Shown here: positions 23,274 through 33,438 of the stretch, piece by piece | Position numbering within the stretch: the stretch's first letter is position 1 | Layout: each line of letters starts with the position of its first letter | Assembly (NCBI RefSeq): GCF_014654895.1 | Contig: NZ_BNBE01000003.1 | Location: 338,501 to 402,500, forward strand | DNA length: 64,000 nt | Source of the DNA: Streptomyces filamentosus | GTDB lineage: Bacteria; Actinomycetota; Actinomycetes; Streptomycetales; Streptomycetaceae | Direction: 5' to 3' | Position numbers and translations under genes: made by a program | The notes under the pieces: generated by a model | Told to the model about the DNA's origin: nothing | The model's input: only the letters and a program-made list of their open reading frames with translations | Databases searched by the model: none

Positions 23274-24657
23274 GCCAGGCCCCCGTGTCCGTCCGTGACG
23301 ACACCGTCCCGCAGGTCTCCCGCGGCCTGCTGCCAGAGGTCGGAGGGCCGGGCCCCGGGCGGGACGGGGACGACGGTCCAGCCGGCCTCCCGCAGCTGCC
23401 GGACCCGGGTCTCCACGGGCCCGGTCACGGCGCCGGCGGTGAGCCAGGAGCCGGAGTCCAGGACGAAGGCGACGGCCGTGCCGGCCCGGCCGCGCATCCG
23501 GCCGACCAGGGCTGCCTGTTCCTCGTCCAGGTCGCCGAGGAAGGCGACGAGCAGTCCGTCGCTCCCGGCGCGCAGCACGTCGGAGGCGCGGGAGAGCCCG
23601 GCGCCCTCGGAGTGGTCGACGATCGCGAGGGTGTCCATCATCAGTCCCGCGGTCTCCACGGAGTCGCCGCCGGACGCGCCCGCGTAGCCGTCGGAGCCCT
23701 CGCCGGGGACCGCGGCACCGGTGTCGGTGAGCAGCCGGACCGCGTAGCCGCGCTCCAGCATGTGGGTGAGGACGGAGGCGGCGCCGGAGACGGCCCACTC
23801 GAAGGCGGAGTCGGGGCCCGAGCCCTGGTAGCCGACCCGGCGGGTGTCGAGGAGGACCGTGCAGTGGGAGCGCTGCGGCTGCTCCTCGCGGCGGACCATC
23901 AGCTCGCCGTACCGGGCGGTGGAGCGCCAGTGGACCCGGCGCAGGTCGTCGCCGTGCCGGTAGGCGCGCGGGATGACGTCGTCGTCGCCGGCGAGCGCCA
24001 GCGCGCGGTGCTGTCCGTCCCCGTAACCGGAGGCCTCGCCGCCGAGCCGGACCGCGGGCAGCGGCGTGGTGCGCGGGACGACGGTCAGGGTGTCGTACGC
24101 GCTGAATGAGCGGGTGAGCTCGCACATCCCGAAGGGGTCGCTCAGCCGGAGCTGGAGCGGGCCGAGCGGGAAGCGGCCGCGCAGGTCGGAGCGGACCCGG
24201 TAGGAGACCTCGCGCCGGCCGCCGGCCTCGACCCGGTCGAGGACGAAGCGGGGGCGGGGCCCCAGCATGTACGGCACGTGGTCCTGGAGCATGAGCAGGC
24301 CGGTGGGGAGCTTGGAGACGTTCTCCATGCGGAGCTGGACGCGGGCCTCGGTGCCGGCCTCCACCCGCTGCGGGGTGAGCCGCCGGGAGGTGGCGACCCG
24401 GTAGCGGGTGCGGTGCAGGACGAGGGCGCAGATCAGCGGCAGCGCGGCGAGCAGCAGGCCGACGCGGAGAAGGTCGGCCTGGCCGAGCACGTAGGCGCAG
24501 ACGGCGGCGGCCGCCCCGGCGGCGAGGAAGGAGCGGCCGCGGGTGGTGAGGCCGCCGAGGGTGGCCCGCAGGTCCCCCCGGCCGTCCTCGGCCGGGGGGA
24601 CCTGCGGGCCGTCGCGGTCGTCGGCCCGCTGCCCCTCGGGTGCGGCGGGGGTGGCCA

Positions 24658-24658
<1 letters not shown>
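23270..24658 (-). CDS. DUF58 domain protein
   Basis: The 462-residue protein has two N-terminal hydrophobic segments (about 45-80), then a beta-rich part and the DUF58 motif with AYRHGDDLRRVHWRSTARYG, followed by a vWA-like C-terminal region. DUF58 proteins partner MoxR ATPases. ATG 24658 shares one base with the moxR stop (TGATG); GTG 24661 is a weaker alternative. A perfect hairpin with a 22-bp stem lies within codons 17-32 and could reduce expression of this gene and of the transglutaminase gene relative to moxR. Confidence 0.92.
24563..24610 (-). repeat. Perfect 22-bp-stem hairpin inside the DUF58 coding region
   Basis: Bases 24563-24584 are exactly complementary to 24589-24610 around a 4-base loop (TCCT), all G/C-rich. 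It encodes part of the poorly conserved N-terminal tail, 48 bases after the start codon. Predicted stability would equal or exceed that of the terminators in this window. Confidence 0.9.
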
Positions 24659-25674
<1,016 letters not shown>

Positions 25675-25782
25675 CCCGGCCCTCCTCGGCCTTGCAGGAA
25701 CACGGACACCTGCCCCCGCTGGGATGTACGGGGGGTGTCACCCGAGCATTCTTGTTGGGATTGCCGGGCCCTGTCACTCGCC

Positions 25783-25791
25783 TGTGGACAA
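25783..25791 (-). promoter_or_regulatory. Exact DnaA box upstream of moxR
   Basis: TTGTCCACA on the minus strand equals the Streptomyces DnaA-box consensus as I remember it. It is a lone box in the moxR upstream region (25675-25820). It could be chance or a DnaA-sensitive control site. Confidence 0.4.
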
Positions 25792-25820
25792 CCGCGGGCG
25801 AATTGCCGAGGTTTGTCGTC

Positions 25821-26414
25821 TTACGCGGCGGTGGAAGTGGTGCTCCGACCCGTGCCGGACCCTTTCTCCACAGGATCGATCTCGCGCAGCAGCCCCGTCG
25901 CGACGTCGAAGACGAAGCCCCGGACGTCGTCCGTGTGCGGCAGGAACGGGGAGGTCCGGACCCGCTGCATCGACTGCCGTACGTCCTGGTCCACGTCCCG
26001 GAAGGCCTCGACCGCCCAGGCCGGCCGCTGGCCCACCTCGTCCTCCAGCTCGTGCCGGAAGTCCTCGGTGAGCGACTCCAGGCCGCACCCGGTGTGGTGC
26101 ACGAGCATCACCGCGCGGGTGCCCAGCGCCCGCTGGCTGATGGTGAGCGAGCGGATCACGTCGTCGGTCACGACGCCGCCCGCGTTGCGGATGGTGTGGC
26201 AGTCGCCGAGTTCGAGGCCCAGGGCCGCGTGCAGGTCGAGGCGGGCGTCCATGCAGGCGACGACGGCGACGCGGAGCACCGGACGCGCGTCCATGCCCGG
26301 GTCGGTGAAGTCGGCGGCGTACCGCGCGTTCGCCTCGACGAGCCGCTCGGTGACCGAGGGACCGGCGGGTATCGCGCCGGGCGAGCCGGGGGAGGGATGT
26401 GCGGAGGTCGTCAT
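25821..26414 (-). CDS. Beta-class carbonic anhydrase
   Basis: The 197-residue protein has the beta-carbonic anhydrase zinc site: C54-x-D56-x-R58 (VVACMDARLD) and H107-T-G-C110 (VHHTGCGLE). It also has TIRNAGGVVTDD. It interconverts CO2 and bicarbonate. ATG 26414 gives the usual N-terminal length; a longer frame upstream is an antisense shadow of rsmH. It is divergent from the dcw cluster and ends before the moxR upstream region. Confidence 0.94.
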   Translation of the reverse strand: MTTSAHPSPGSPGAIPAGPSVTERLVEANARYAADFTDPGMDARPVLRVAVVACMDARLDLHAALGLELGDCHTIRNAGGVVTDDVIRSLTISQRALGTRAVMLVHHTGCGLESLTEDFRHELEDEVGQRPAWAVEAFRDVDQDVRQSMQRVRTSPFLPHTDDVRGFVFDVATGLLREIDPVEKGSGTGRSTTSTAA

Positions 26415-26810
26415 GGCTTCGACGGTAGTGGGCACCACCCCCGCGAGGCCGCTGTGAGAAGAGGACAAAGAACCACGATGATCCTGTGTGTGAGCGAGCC
26501 CACAGCAGGTGCCGGATGCCGCCGATCGAGTGAACCGCCCCGAATGTCCGCACGCGCGTCCGGCGCCGCGCGACGCGCCAGCCGGTTGGTTGACCGGCCC
26601 GGCCTGTGGACTAGAGTGACGCGGAGTCCATGGAGACAATCGAGCGGTTTGAAGCGGTTTCTCCCCTGTGTGCGCGGCGGTACCCACGGCTCGCCTCCTC
26701 CCGCTCGCCGGCCGGCCGACGCGCCCCACCGGCGCCGGACGACCGCGTTCGACCCGAGAGCGGGCGGTGATCCGGCGGTACGTACCCCGTGTCCGTCCTG
26801 AGAGGGTGCG
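26415..26810. other. 396-bp intergenic region at the head of the dcw cluster, no mraZ
   Basis: No protein gene with family features is present. It holds the divergent promoter regions of the carbonic anhydrase gene and the dcw cluster. A 46-codon ORF (26630-26770) starting 12 bases after the dcw -10 might be a leader peptide, but nothing supports its translation. Many bacteria place mraZ here; it is absent. Confidence 0.7.
26590..26617 (+). promoter_or_regulatory. Vegetative promoter for the dcw cluster
   Basis: TTGACC (26590-26595), a 16-base spacer and TAGAGT (26612-26617) are close to the HrdB consensus. The leader to rsmH would be about 190 bases long. Confidence 0.7.
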
Positions 26811-27767
26811 TTGAGCAACGACCGACACGTCCCGGTGATGCTCCAGCGGTGCCTGGACATGTTGGCCCCTGCCCTCCGGGACCCCGGGGCCGTCGTCGTC
26901 GACTGCACCCTGGGTCTCGGCGGCCACAGCGAGGCCCTGCTCCGCGCCTTCCCCGAGGCCCGGCTCGTCGCCCTCGACCGCGACAAGGAGGCCCTGCGCC
27001 TCTCCGGCGAGCGCCTCGCCCCCTACGGCGACCGCGCCACCCTCGTCCACGCGGTCTACGACGAGCTGCCCGAGGTCCTGGACCGGCTCGGCATCGACAA
27101 GGTCCAGGGCGTCCTCTTCGACCTCGGCGTCTCCTCCATGCAGCTCGACGAGGCCGACCGGGGCTTCGCCTACGCCCAGGACGCCCCGCTCGACATGCGC
27201 ATGGACCAGACGACCGGCATGAGCGCCGCCGAGGTCCTCAACACCTACCCGGCCGGCGAACTCGTCCGCATCCTGCGCGCCTACGGCGAGGAGAAGCAGG
27301 CCAAGCGGATCGTCTCCGCCGTCGTCCGCGAGCGCGAGAAGGAGCCGTTCACCAACAGCGCCCGGCTCGTCGAACTCATCCGCGACGCCCTCCCGCAGGC
27401 CGCCAAGCGCACCGGCGGCAACCCGGCCAAGCGCACCTTCCAGGCCCTGCGCATCGAGGTCAACGGCGAACTGAGCGTCCTGGAGCGGGCGATCCCGGCC
27501 GCCGTGAAGGCCCTCGCCGTCGGCGGCCGCGTCGCCGTCCTCTCGTACCACTCCCTGGAGGACCGGCTCGTCAAGCAGGTCTTCGCGGCCGGCGCGGCCA
27601 CCACCGCCCCGCCCGGCCTCCCCGTCGTCCCCGAGCAGTACCAGCCCCGCCTCAAGCTCCTCACCCGCGGCGCCGAACTCCCCACCGAGGAGGAGATCGC
27701 CGAGAACCGCCGGGCCGCCCCCGCCCGGCTCCGGGGCGCCGAGCGCATCCGGGAGGACGTGCTGTGA
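26811..27767 (+). CDS. rsmH: 16S rRNA (cytosine(1402)-N(4))-methyltransferase
   Basis: The 318-residue protein has the MraW/RsmH marks HVPVMLQRCLDML, the SAM-binding VDCTLGLGGHSEALL, LFDLGVSSMQLDEADRGFAY, DAPLDMRMD and VLSYHSLEDRLVKQ. It methylates C1402 of 16S rRNA. The only suitable start is TTG 26811, preceded by GAGAGGG. The stop overlaps the ftsL start by four bases. It is the first gene of the dcw cluster. Confidence 0.96.
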   Translation: MSNDRHVPVMLQRCLDMLAPALRDPGAVVVDCTLGLGGHSEALLRAFPEARLVALDRDKEALRLSGERLAPYGDRATLVHAVYDELPEVLDRLGIDKVQGVLFDLGVSSMQLDEADRGFAYAQDAPLDMRMDQTTGMSAAEVLNTYPAGELVRILRAYGEEKQAKRIVSAVVREREKEPFTNSARLVELIRDALPQAAKRTGGNPAKRTFQALRIEVNGELSVLERAIPAAVKALAVGGRVAVLSYHSLEDRLVKQVFAAGAATTAPPGLPVVPEQYQPRLKLLTRGAELPTEEEIAENRRAAPARLRGAERIREDVL

Positions 27768-28282
27768 GCACGGCGAGGGGGCCGCTCAAGGGCCGGGCCG
27801 CGCGGCTCGGACGGCTGATGCCGTCCGGACCCAGCTCGGCCGCCCGCACCCCCTTCGTCCTGCTCGTCGTCCTCCTCCTCGGCGGCGGCCTCATCACCCT
27901 GCTGCTGCTGAACTCCGCCCTCAACCAGGGCTCCTTCGAGCTGCGCGAGCTCAAGGACCGCACCACCGAGCTCACCGACGAGGAACAGGCCCTCCAGCGG
28001 GACGTCGACGCCTACGCGGCCCCCGACGCCCTGGAGCGCCGCGCCCGCGAGCTCGGCATGGTCCCCGGCGGCAGCCCCGCCTTCCTCGGGCCCGACGGCA
28101 AGGTCCTCGGCGATCCCACCGTCGCCCCCTCCCCGGAGCCGACCCGGACGCCGTCCCGCGCCCCCTCCCGCACCGGCGCCCCGGACCCCGCCCGTACGCG
28201 GGAGGCCGGCGCCGCCCCGAAGCCCACCGCCACCGCCCCGACCGGAACCGCCCCGAACGCCCCGACGACCTCCGGCAGGTGA
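27764..28282 (+). CDS. ftsL: Cell division protein FtsL
   Basis: The 172-residue protein has a basic cytoplasmic N-terminus, one membrane segment (about 31-50, FVLLVVLLLGGGLITLLLL) and a short extracytoplasmic coiled coil (ELRELKDRTTELTDEEQALQ). A Pro/Thr/Ala-rich tail follows. This matches actinobacterial FtsL/septum-formation-initiator proteins in size and place. FtsL bridges FtsQ and FtsI/FtsW at the septum. GTG 27764 overlaps the rsmH stop (GTGA). The assignment leans on position because FtsL sequences diverge. Confidence 0.88.
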   Translation: MSTARGPLKGRAARLGRLMPSGPSSAARTPFVLLVVLLLGGGLITLLLLNSALNQGSFELRELKDRTTELTDEEQALQRDVDAYAAPDALERRARELGMVPGGSPAFLGPDGKVLGDPTVAPSPEPTRTPSRAPSRTGAPDPARTREAGAAPKPTATAPTGTAPNAPTTSGR

Positions 28283-28289
28283 CCGAGCA

Positions 28290-30284
28290 GTGCCCTCCCA
28301 GGAGCCCCCGCGCCGCCGCGTCCCCGGTCCTTCGCGCCCGGTCCGCCCCCGCCCCCCGTCCGCCGGGGACCCCCGCGCCCGAGGCCGCGCGCCCCGGCCC
28401 GCGCAGCGCCCCGCCGCCCGCCGCCCCGCGGCCCGTCCGGCCGCCCGCAAGCCCCGCACCATCACGCTCGGCCGCCCCCGGCCCCGGCTGCGCCTGATCT
28501 CCCTCGGCCTGACCCTCGTCATGCTGGTCTTCGTGGTCCGGCTGCTCCAGGTCCAGGCCGTCGACGCCAGCGCGTACGCGGCCAAGGCCGACAAGTACCG
28601 CTTCCAGGAGTACACGCTCTCCGCCGAGCGCGGCGAGATCACCGACCGCAACGGCATCGCCCTGGCCACCAGCGTCGACGCCTACGACATCACCGCCGAC
28701 CCGAAGCTCTTCACGCCGGAGGAGTCCAAGCGCCGCGACGCGCCCGAGCAGGCCGCCGCCCTCCTCGCCCCGATCCTCGGCAAGGAGCCGGCGGAACTGG
28801 TGAAGAAGCTCCGCACCCCCAAGTCCCGCTACACCCTGCTCGCCCGCAAGCAGACCCCGCAGGTCTGGAACCAGATCAAGGACCTCAAGAAGGTCTACGC
28901 GGAGAAGTCCGCCGAGCCCGGCGGCACCGGGGTCAACCTCCTCGGCGGCGTCCTCAGCGAGCCCAGCACCAAGCGCGTCTACCCGAACGGCGAACTCGGC
29001 GCCGGGATACTGGGCTACGTCAACGCCGAGGGCCGCGGCGCCGGCGGCATCGAGTCCATGCTCGACCCCGAACTCGCCGGCCGGGACGGCAAGATCCGCT
29101 TCACCGCCTCCGGCGGCCGGCAGGTCCCCACCGCCGGATCCCAGGGCACCCCCGCCGTCCCCGGTTCCGACATCGAGCTCACCATCGACCGGGACATCCA
29201 GTGGGCCGCCCAGCGGGCCATCACCGACCAGGTCCGCAAGTCCAGGGCCGACCGCGGCTACGTCGTCGTCCAGGACACCCGCACCGGCGAGGTCCTGGCC
29301 ATGGCCAACGCCCCCGGCTTCGACCCCAACGACCTCTCCGCCGCCAACGCCGCCGCCATGGGCAACGCGGCCCTCCAGGACGCCTACGAGCCCGGCTCCA
29401 CGGCCAAGGTCATGTCCATGGCCGCCGTCCTGGAGGAGGGCAAGGCCACCCCCGACACCCACGTCACCGTCCCCAACCGGCTCCACCGCGGCGACCGGCT
29501 CTTCAAGGACGACGTCGACCACAAGACCTGGTACCTGACGCTCAACGGCGTCCTCGCCAAGTCCAGCAACATCGGCACCATCCTCGCCACCGGCCAGCTC
29601 GGCAAGGACCAGGCCGAGTCCAACCGCGTCCTCGACGGCTACCTCCGCCGCTTCGGCATCGGCAGCCCCACCGGCCTCGGCTTCCCCGGCGAGACCCCCG
29701 GCATCCTCGCCAAGCCCGAGGACTGGTCCACCTCGCAGCAGTACACGATCCCCTTCGGCCAGGGCCTCTCCGTCAACGCCCTCCAGGCCGCCTCCGTCTA
29801 CTCGACCATCGCCAACGGAGGCGTACGGATCGAACCCACCCTCGTCCGCGGCACCAAGGGCCCCGACGGCCGCTTCACGCCCACCGGGAAGCCCGCCGAG
29901 AACCGGGTCGTCAGCGAGAAGACCGCCACCACCCTGGCCCGGATGCTGGAATCCGTCGTCGACGACCGCGAGGGCACCGGCACCAGGGCCGCCATCCCCG
30001 GCTACCGCGTCGCCGGCAAGACCGGCACCGCCAACCGGGTCGACCCCGAACTCGGCCGCTACAAGGGCTACACCGCCTCCTTCGCCGGCTTCGCCCCCGC
30101 CGACCAGCCCCGCGTCACCGTCTACTGCGCCATCCAGAACCCCACCAAGGGGAGCTACTTCGGCGGCCAGATCTGCGGCCCCATCTACAAGGAGGTCATG
30201 GAGTTCGCGCTCAAGACCCTCCACGTGGCCCCCACCGGCAGCGAGCCCGCCCGCCTGCCGGTCACCTTCGAACCCACCCCGTGA
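28290..30284 (+). CDS. ftsI: Septal peptidoglycan transpeptidase FtsI (class B PBP)
   Basis: The 664-residue protein has an Arg/Pro-rich cytoplasmic tail, a membrane segment at about 68-88, a PBP dimerisation domain and a transpeptidase domain. The active-site motifs are S370TAK (EPGSTAKVM), S425SN and K577TG (VAGKTGTANR). It cross-links septal peptidoglycan with FtsW. There are no PASTA repeats, unlike some firmicute homologues. GTG 28290 lies 7 bases after ftsL. In Streptomyces ftsI is needed for sporulation septa rather than viability (literature knowledge). Confidence 0.95.
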   Translation: MPSQEPPRRRVPGPSRPVRPRPPSAGDPRARGRAPRPAQRPAARRPAARPAARKPRTITLGRPRPRLRLISLGLTLVMLVFVVRLLQVQAVDASAYAAKADKYRFQEYTLSAERGEITDRNGIALATSVDAYDITADPKLFTPEESKRRDAPEQAAALLAPILGKEPAELVKKLRTPKSRYTLLARKQTPQVWNQIKDLKKVYAEKSAEPGGTGVNLLGGVLSEPSTKRVYPNGELGAGILGYVNAEGRGAGGIESMLDPELAGRDGKIRFTASGGRQVPTAGSQGTPAVPGSDIELTIDRDIQWAAQRAITDQVRKSRADRGYVVVQDTRTGEVLAMANAPGFDPNDLSAANAAAMGNAALQDAYEPGSTAKVMSMAAVLEEGKATPDTHVTVPNRLHRGDRLFKDDVDHKTWYLTLNGVLAKSSNIGTILATGQLGKDQAESNRVLDGYLRRFGIGSPTGLGFPGETPGILAKPEDWSTSQQYTIPFGQGLSVNALQAASVYSTIANGGVRIEPTLVRGTKGPDGRFTPTGKPAENRVVSEKTATTLARMLESVVDDREGTGTRAAIPGYRVAGKTGTANRVDPELGRYKGYTASFAGFAPADQPRVTVYCAIQNPTKGSYFGGQICGPIYKEVMEFALKTLHVAPTGSEPARLPVTFEPTP

Positions 30285-30302
30285 CCCCCGGGAGCACCAC
30301 CA

Positions 30303-32009
30303 GTGACGACGATCACCCCCCACTCCGGGAACCGGAAATCGAACTCCGGCGACGCCCCCCGCTCGTTTGGTCCCCCGCAGGGTGCGCCCGGTACGCTCAC
30401 CGCCGTGCCACACGCTGATCAGTCCCGAACCACCCCGCCCCGCCCGGAGCGGGCCCGCCCGACACCCCTGGGCGAGCTCGCGGCACGGCTGGGCGCCGAG
30501 ATCCCCGACGCCGCACAGGACGTCCCGGTCTCGGGCATCACCCACGACTCCCGGGCGGTACGCCCCGGGGACGTGTACGCGGGCCTCGCCGGCGCCCGCC
30601 TGCACGGCGCCGACTTCGCCGCCCAGGCCGCCGGCCTCGGCGCCGTCGCGGTCCTCACCGACCCGGCGGGCGCCGAGCGCGCCGCCGCCACCGGCCTGCC
30701 GGTCCTCGTCGCCCCGGACCCGCGCGGCCGGATGGGCGAACTCGCCGCCGAGATCTACGGCCGTCCCGGCGAGGACCTCCTCCAGATCGGCATCACCGGC
30801 ACCTCCGGCAAGACCACCACCGCCTACCTCGTCGAGGGCGGACTGCGCGGCGCCGGGAAGCACACCGGACTCGTCGGCACCGTCGAGATGCGCATCGGCG
30901 ACGAGCGCATCAAGTCGGAGCGCACCACCCCCGAGGCCACCGACCTCCAGGCCCTCTTCGCCGTCATGCGCGAGCGGGGCGTCGAGGCCGTCGCCATGGA
31001 GGTCTCCAGCCACGCCCTCGTGCTCGGCCGGGTCGACGGCTGCGTCTTCGACGTCGCCGTCTTCAACAACCTCAGCCCGGAGCACATGGAGTTCCACTCC
31101 GACATGGAGGACTACTTCCGGGCCAAGGCGGCGCTCTTCACCCCCGAGCGCAGCCGGCTCGGCGTGGTCAACGCCGACGACGAGTACGGCCGCAGGCTCG
31201 CGAAGGAGGCCGGGGTCCCGGTCGTCACCTTCTCCGCCGAGGGCCGCGCCGACGCCGACTGGCGGGCCGAGGACGTCGTCCTGGGCGCCGCCGGCTCCAC
31301 CTTCACGGCCGTCGGCCCCGAGGGCCTGCGGATCCCCGCCACGGCCCCGCTGCCCGGCCCCTTCAACGTCGCCAACACCCTCGCCGCGATCGCCACCCTC
31401 GCGACCGCCGGGCTCGACCCGCGCACCGCCGCCGAGGGCGTCGCCGCCGTGCCCGGCGTCCCCGGCCGCCTGGAGCGCGTCGACGCCGGCCAGCCGTACC
31501 TCGCCGTCGTCGACTACGCGCACAAGACCGACGCCGTCGAGTCGGTGCTGCGCTCGCTGCGCGAGGTCACCGAGGGCCGGCTGCACGTGGTCATCGGCTG
31601 CGGCGGCGACCGGGACACCACCAAGCGCGGCCCGATGGGCGCCGCCGCGGCCCGGCTCGCCGACACCGCCGTGCTGACCTCCGACAACCCCCGCTCCGAG
31701 GACCCGCTCGCGATCCTCACCGCGATGCTCGCGGGCGCCGCGGAGGTGCCCGCGGACGACCGCGGCGACGTCCTGGTCGAACCCGACCGGGCCGCCGCCA
31801 TCGCCGCGGCCGTCGCCCGCGCCCGGCCCGGCGACACCGTCCTGGTCGCCGGCAAGGGCCACGAGCAGGGCCAGGAGGCCGCCGGGAAGGTGCGTCCCTT
31901 CGACGACCGCCTGGTCCTCCGCGAAGCGATCGAAGCAGTGCACGCAGCAGGGACCGCGGCGGCGCACGACGCAGCGGTCGGACACCGTCACCAGAACAGT
32001 CAGGGATGA
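30303..32009 (+). CDS. murE: UDP-N-acetylmuramoyl-tripeptide synthetase MurE (diaminopimelate-adding)
   Basis: The 568-residue ligase has the ATP loop GITGTSGKTTT (K170), MEVSSHALVLGRVDG and the substrate motif DNPRSEDP. That motif marks DAP rather than lysine as the added residue; Streptomyces uses LL-DAP. An unstructured N-terminal tail of about 50 residues precedes the domain. GTG 30303 was preferred because GGGAG lies 8 bases upstream; GTG 30405 is an alternative nearer the domain. It starts 18 bases after ftsI. Confidence 0.95.
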   Translation: MTTITPHSGNRKSNSGDAPRSFGPPQGAPGTLTAVPHADQSRTTPPRPERARPTPLGELAARLGAEIPDAAQDVPVSGITHDSRAVRPGDVYAGLAGARLHGADFAAQAAGLGAVAVLTDPAGAERAAATGLPVLVAPDPRGRMGELAAEIYGRPGEDLLQIGITGTSGKTTTAYLVEGGLRGAGKHTGLVGTVEMRIGDERIKSERTTPEATDLQALFAVMRERGVEAVAMEVSSHALVLGRVDGCVFDVAVFNNLSPEHMEFHSDMEDYFRAKAALFTPERSRLGVVNADDEYGRRLAKEAGVPVVTFSAEGRADADWRAEDVVLGAAGSTFTAVGPEGLRIPATAPLPGPFNVANTLAAIATLATAGLDPRTAAEGVAAVPGVPGRLERVDAGQPYLAVVDYAHKTDAVESVLRSLREVTEGRLHVVIGCGGDRDTTKRGPMGAAAARLADTAVLTSDNPRSEDPLAILTAMLAGAAEVPADDRGDVLVEPDRAAAIAAAVARARPGDTVLVAGKGHEQGQEAAGKVRPFDDRLVLREAIEAVHAAGTAAAHDAAVGHRHQNSQG

Positions 32010-32013
32010 AGCA

Positions 32014-33438
32014 GTGATCGCCCTCTCCCTCGCCGAGATCGCCGAAATCGTCGGCGGGCAGGCGCACGACATACCGGATCCGGACGTCCGGATCACCGGG
32101 CCCGTCGTCATCGACTCCCGCGAGGTGAAGCCCGGCAGCCTCTTCGCCGCCTTCGCCGGCGAGCGCGTCGACGGCCACGACTACGCGGAGCGCGCCGTCG
32201 CGGCGGGCGCGGCGGCGGTGCTCGCCGTCCGCCCCCTCGGCGTCCCCGCGATCGTCGTGGACGACGTGCAGGGCGCCCTCGGCGCCCTCGCCCGCGCGGT
32301 GGTCGAGCGGCTCGGCACCGACGTCGTCGCCCTCACCGGGTCGGCCGGCAAGACCTCCACCAAGGACCTGATCGCCCAGGTCCTCGACAGCCACGCGCCC
32401 ACCGTCTGGACGCCCGGCTCCCTCAACAACGAGATCGGCCTGCCGCTCACCGCGCTGAAGGCCACCGGGGAGACCCGGCACCTCGTCCTGGAGATGGGCG
32501 CCCGCGGCATCGGCCACATCCGCTACCTGACCGGGCTCACCCCGCCCCGGATCGGGCTCGTCCTCAACGTGGGCAGCGCCCACATCGGCGAGTTCGGCGG
32601 ACGCGAGCAGATCGCCGTGGCCAAGGGCGAGCTGGTCGAGTCGCTGCCGTCCGCCGAGGACGGCGGAGTGGCGGTCCTCAACGCCGACGACCCGCTCGTG
32701 CGCGCCATGGAGAGCCGGACCAAGGCCCGGGTGATCCTCTTCGGCGAAGCGGACGAAGCGGCCGTACGTGCCGAGAACGTCCGCCTCACCGACTCCGGCC
32801 GGCCCGCTTTCACGCTTCACACACCCACCGGGTGCAGCGACGTGACCTTGCGCCTGTACGGTGAGCACCACGTGTCGAACGCGCTCGCAGCGGCCGCCGT
32901 CGCGCACGAGCTGGGCATGCCTGTCGAGGAGATCGCCACCGCGCTCTCCGAGGCCGGCTCCCTTTCGCGCTGGCGCATGGAGGTCACCGAGCGTCCGGAC
33001 GGCGTGACGATCGTCAACGACGCCTACAACGCGAACCCCGAGTCCATGCGAGCCGCCCTGCGCGCGCTCGCGGCCATGGGCCGGGCCGGACAGGCCCGGG
33101 GGGCCCGCACGTGGGCGGTGCTCGGCAAGATGGCCGAGCTCGGTGACGCGTCGCTGGCCGAGCACGACGCGGTCGGACGGCTCGCCGTCCGGCTCAACGT
33201 CAGCAAGCTCGTCGCGGTCGGGGACAGGGAAGCGTCCTGGCTGCAACTGGGCGCCTATAACGAGGGTTCGTGGGGTGAGGAGTCGGTGCACGTGTCCGAC
33301 GCGCAGGCGGCGATCGACCTGTTGCGCAGGGAGCTGCGCCCGGGGGACGTGGTCCTGGTGAAGGCGTCCCGTTCGGTCGGTCTCGAGCAGGTCGCCCTGG
33401 CGCTGCTCGACGCTGAGGGCGAGGTGTCGGGCCGATGA
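32014..33438 (+). CDS. murF: UDP-N-acetylmuramoyl-tripeptide--D-alanyl-D-alanine ligase
   Basis: The 474-residue Mur ligase has the ATP loop LTGSAGKTSTKD (K113), LNNEIGLPLTAL, LEMGARGIGHIRYL, NVGSAHIGEFG and NDAYNANPESM, which together mark MurF. It adds D-Ala-D-Ala to the muramyl tripeptide. GTG 32014 lies 4 bases after murE, and its stop overlaps the mraY ATG by four bases. Confidence 0.96.
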   Translation: MIALSLAEIAEIVGGQAHDIPDPDVRITGPVVIDSREVKPGSLFAAFAGERVDGHDYAERAVAAGAAAVLAVRPLGVPAIVVDDVQGALGALARAVVERLGTDVVALTGSAGKTSTKDLIAQVLDSHAPTVWTPGSLNNEIGLPLTALKATGETRHLVLEMGARGIGHIRYLTGLTPPRIGLVLNVGSAHIGEFGGREQIAVAKGELVESLPSAEDGGVAVLNADDPLVRAMESRTKARVILFGEADEAAVRAENVRLTDSGRPAFTLHTPTGCSDVTLRLYGEHHVSNALAAAAVAHELGMPVEEIATALSEAGSLSRWRMEVTERPDGVTIVNDAYNANPESMRAALRALAAMGRAGQARGARTWAVLGKMAELGDASLAEHDAVGRLAVRLNVSKLVAVGDREASWLQLGAYNEGSWGEESVHVSDAQAAIDLLRRELRPGDVVLVKASRSVGLEQVALALLDAEGEVSGR

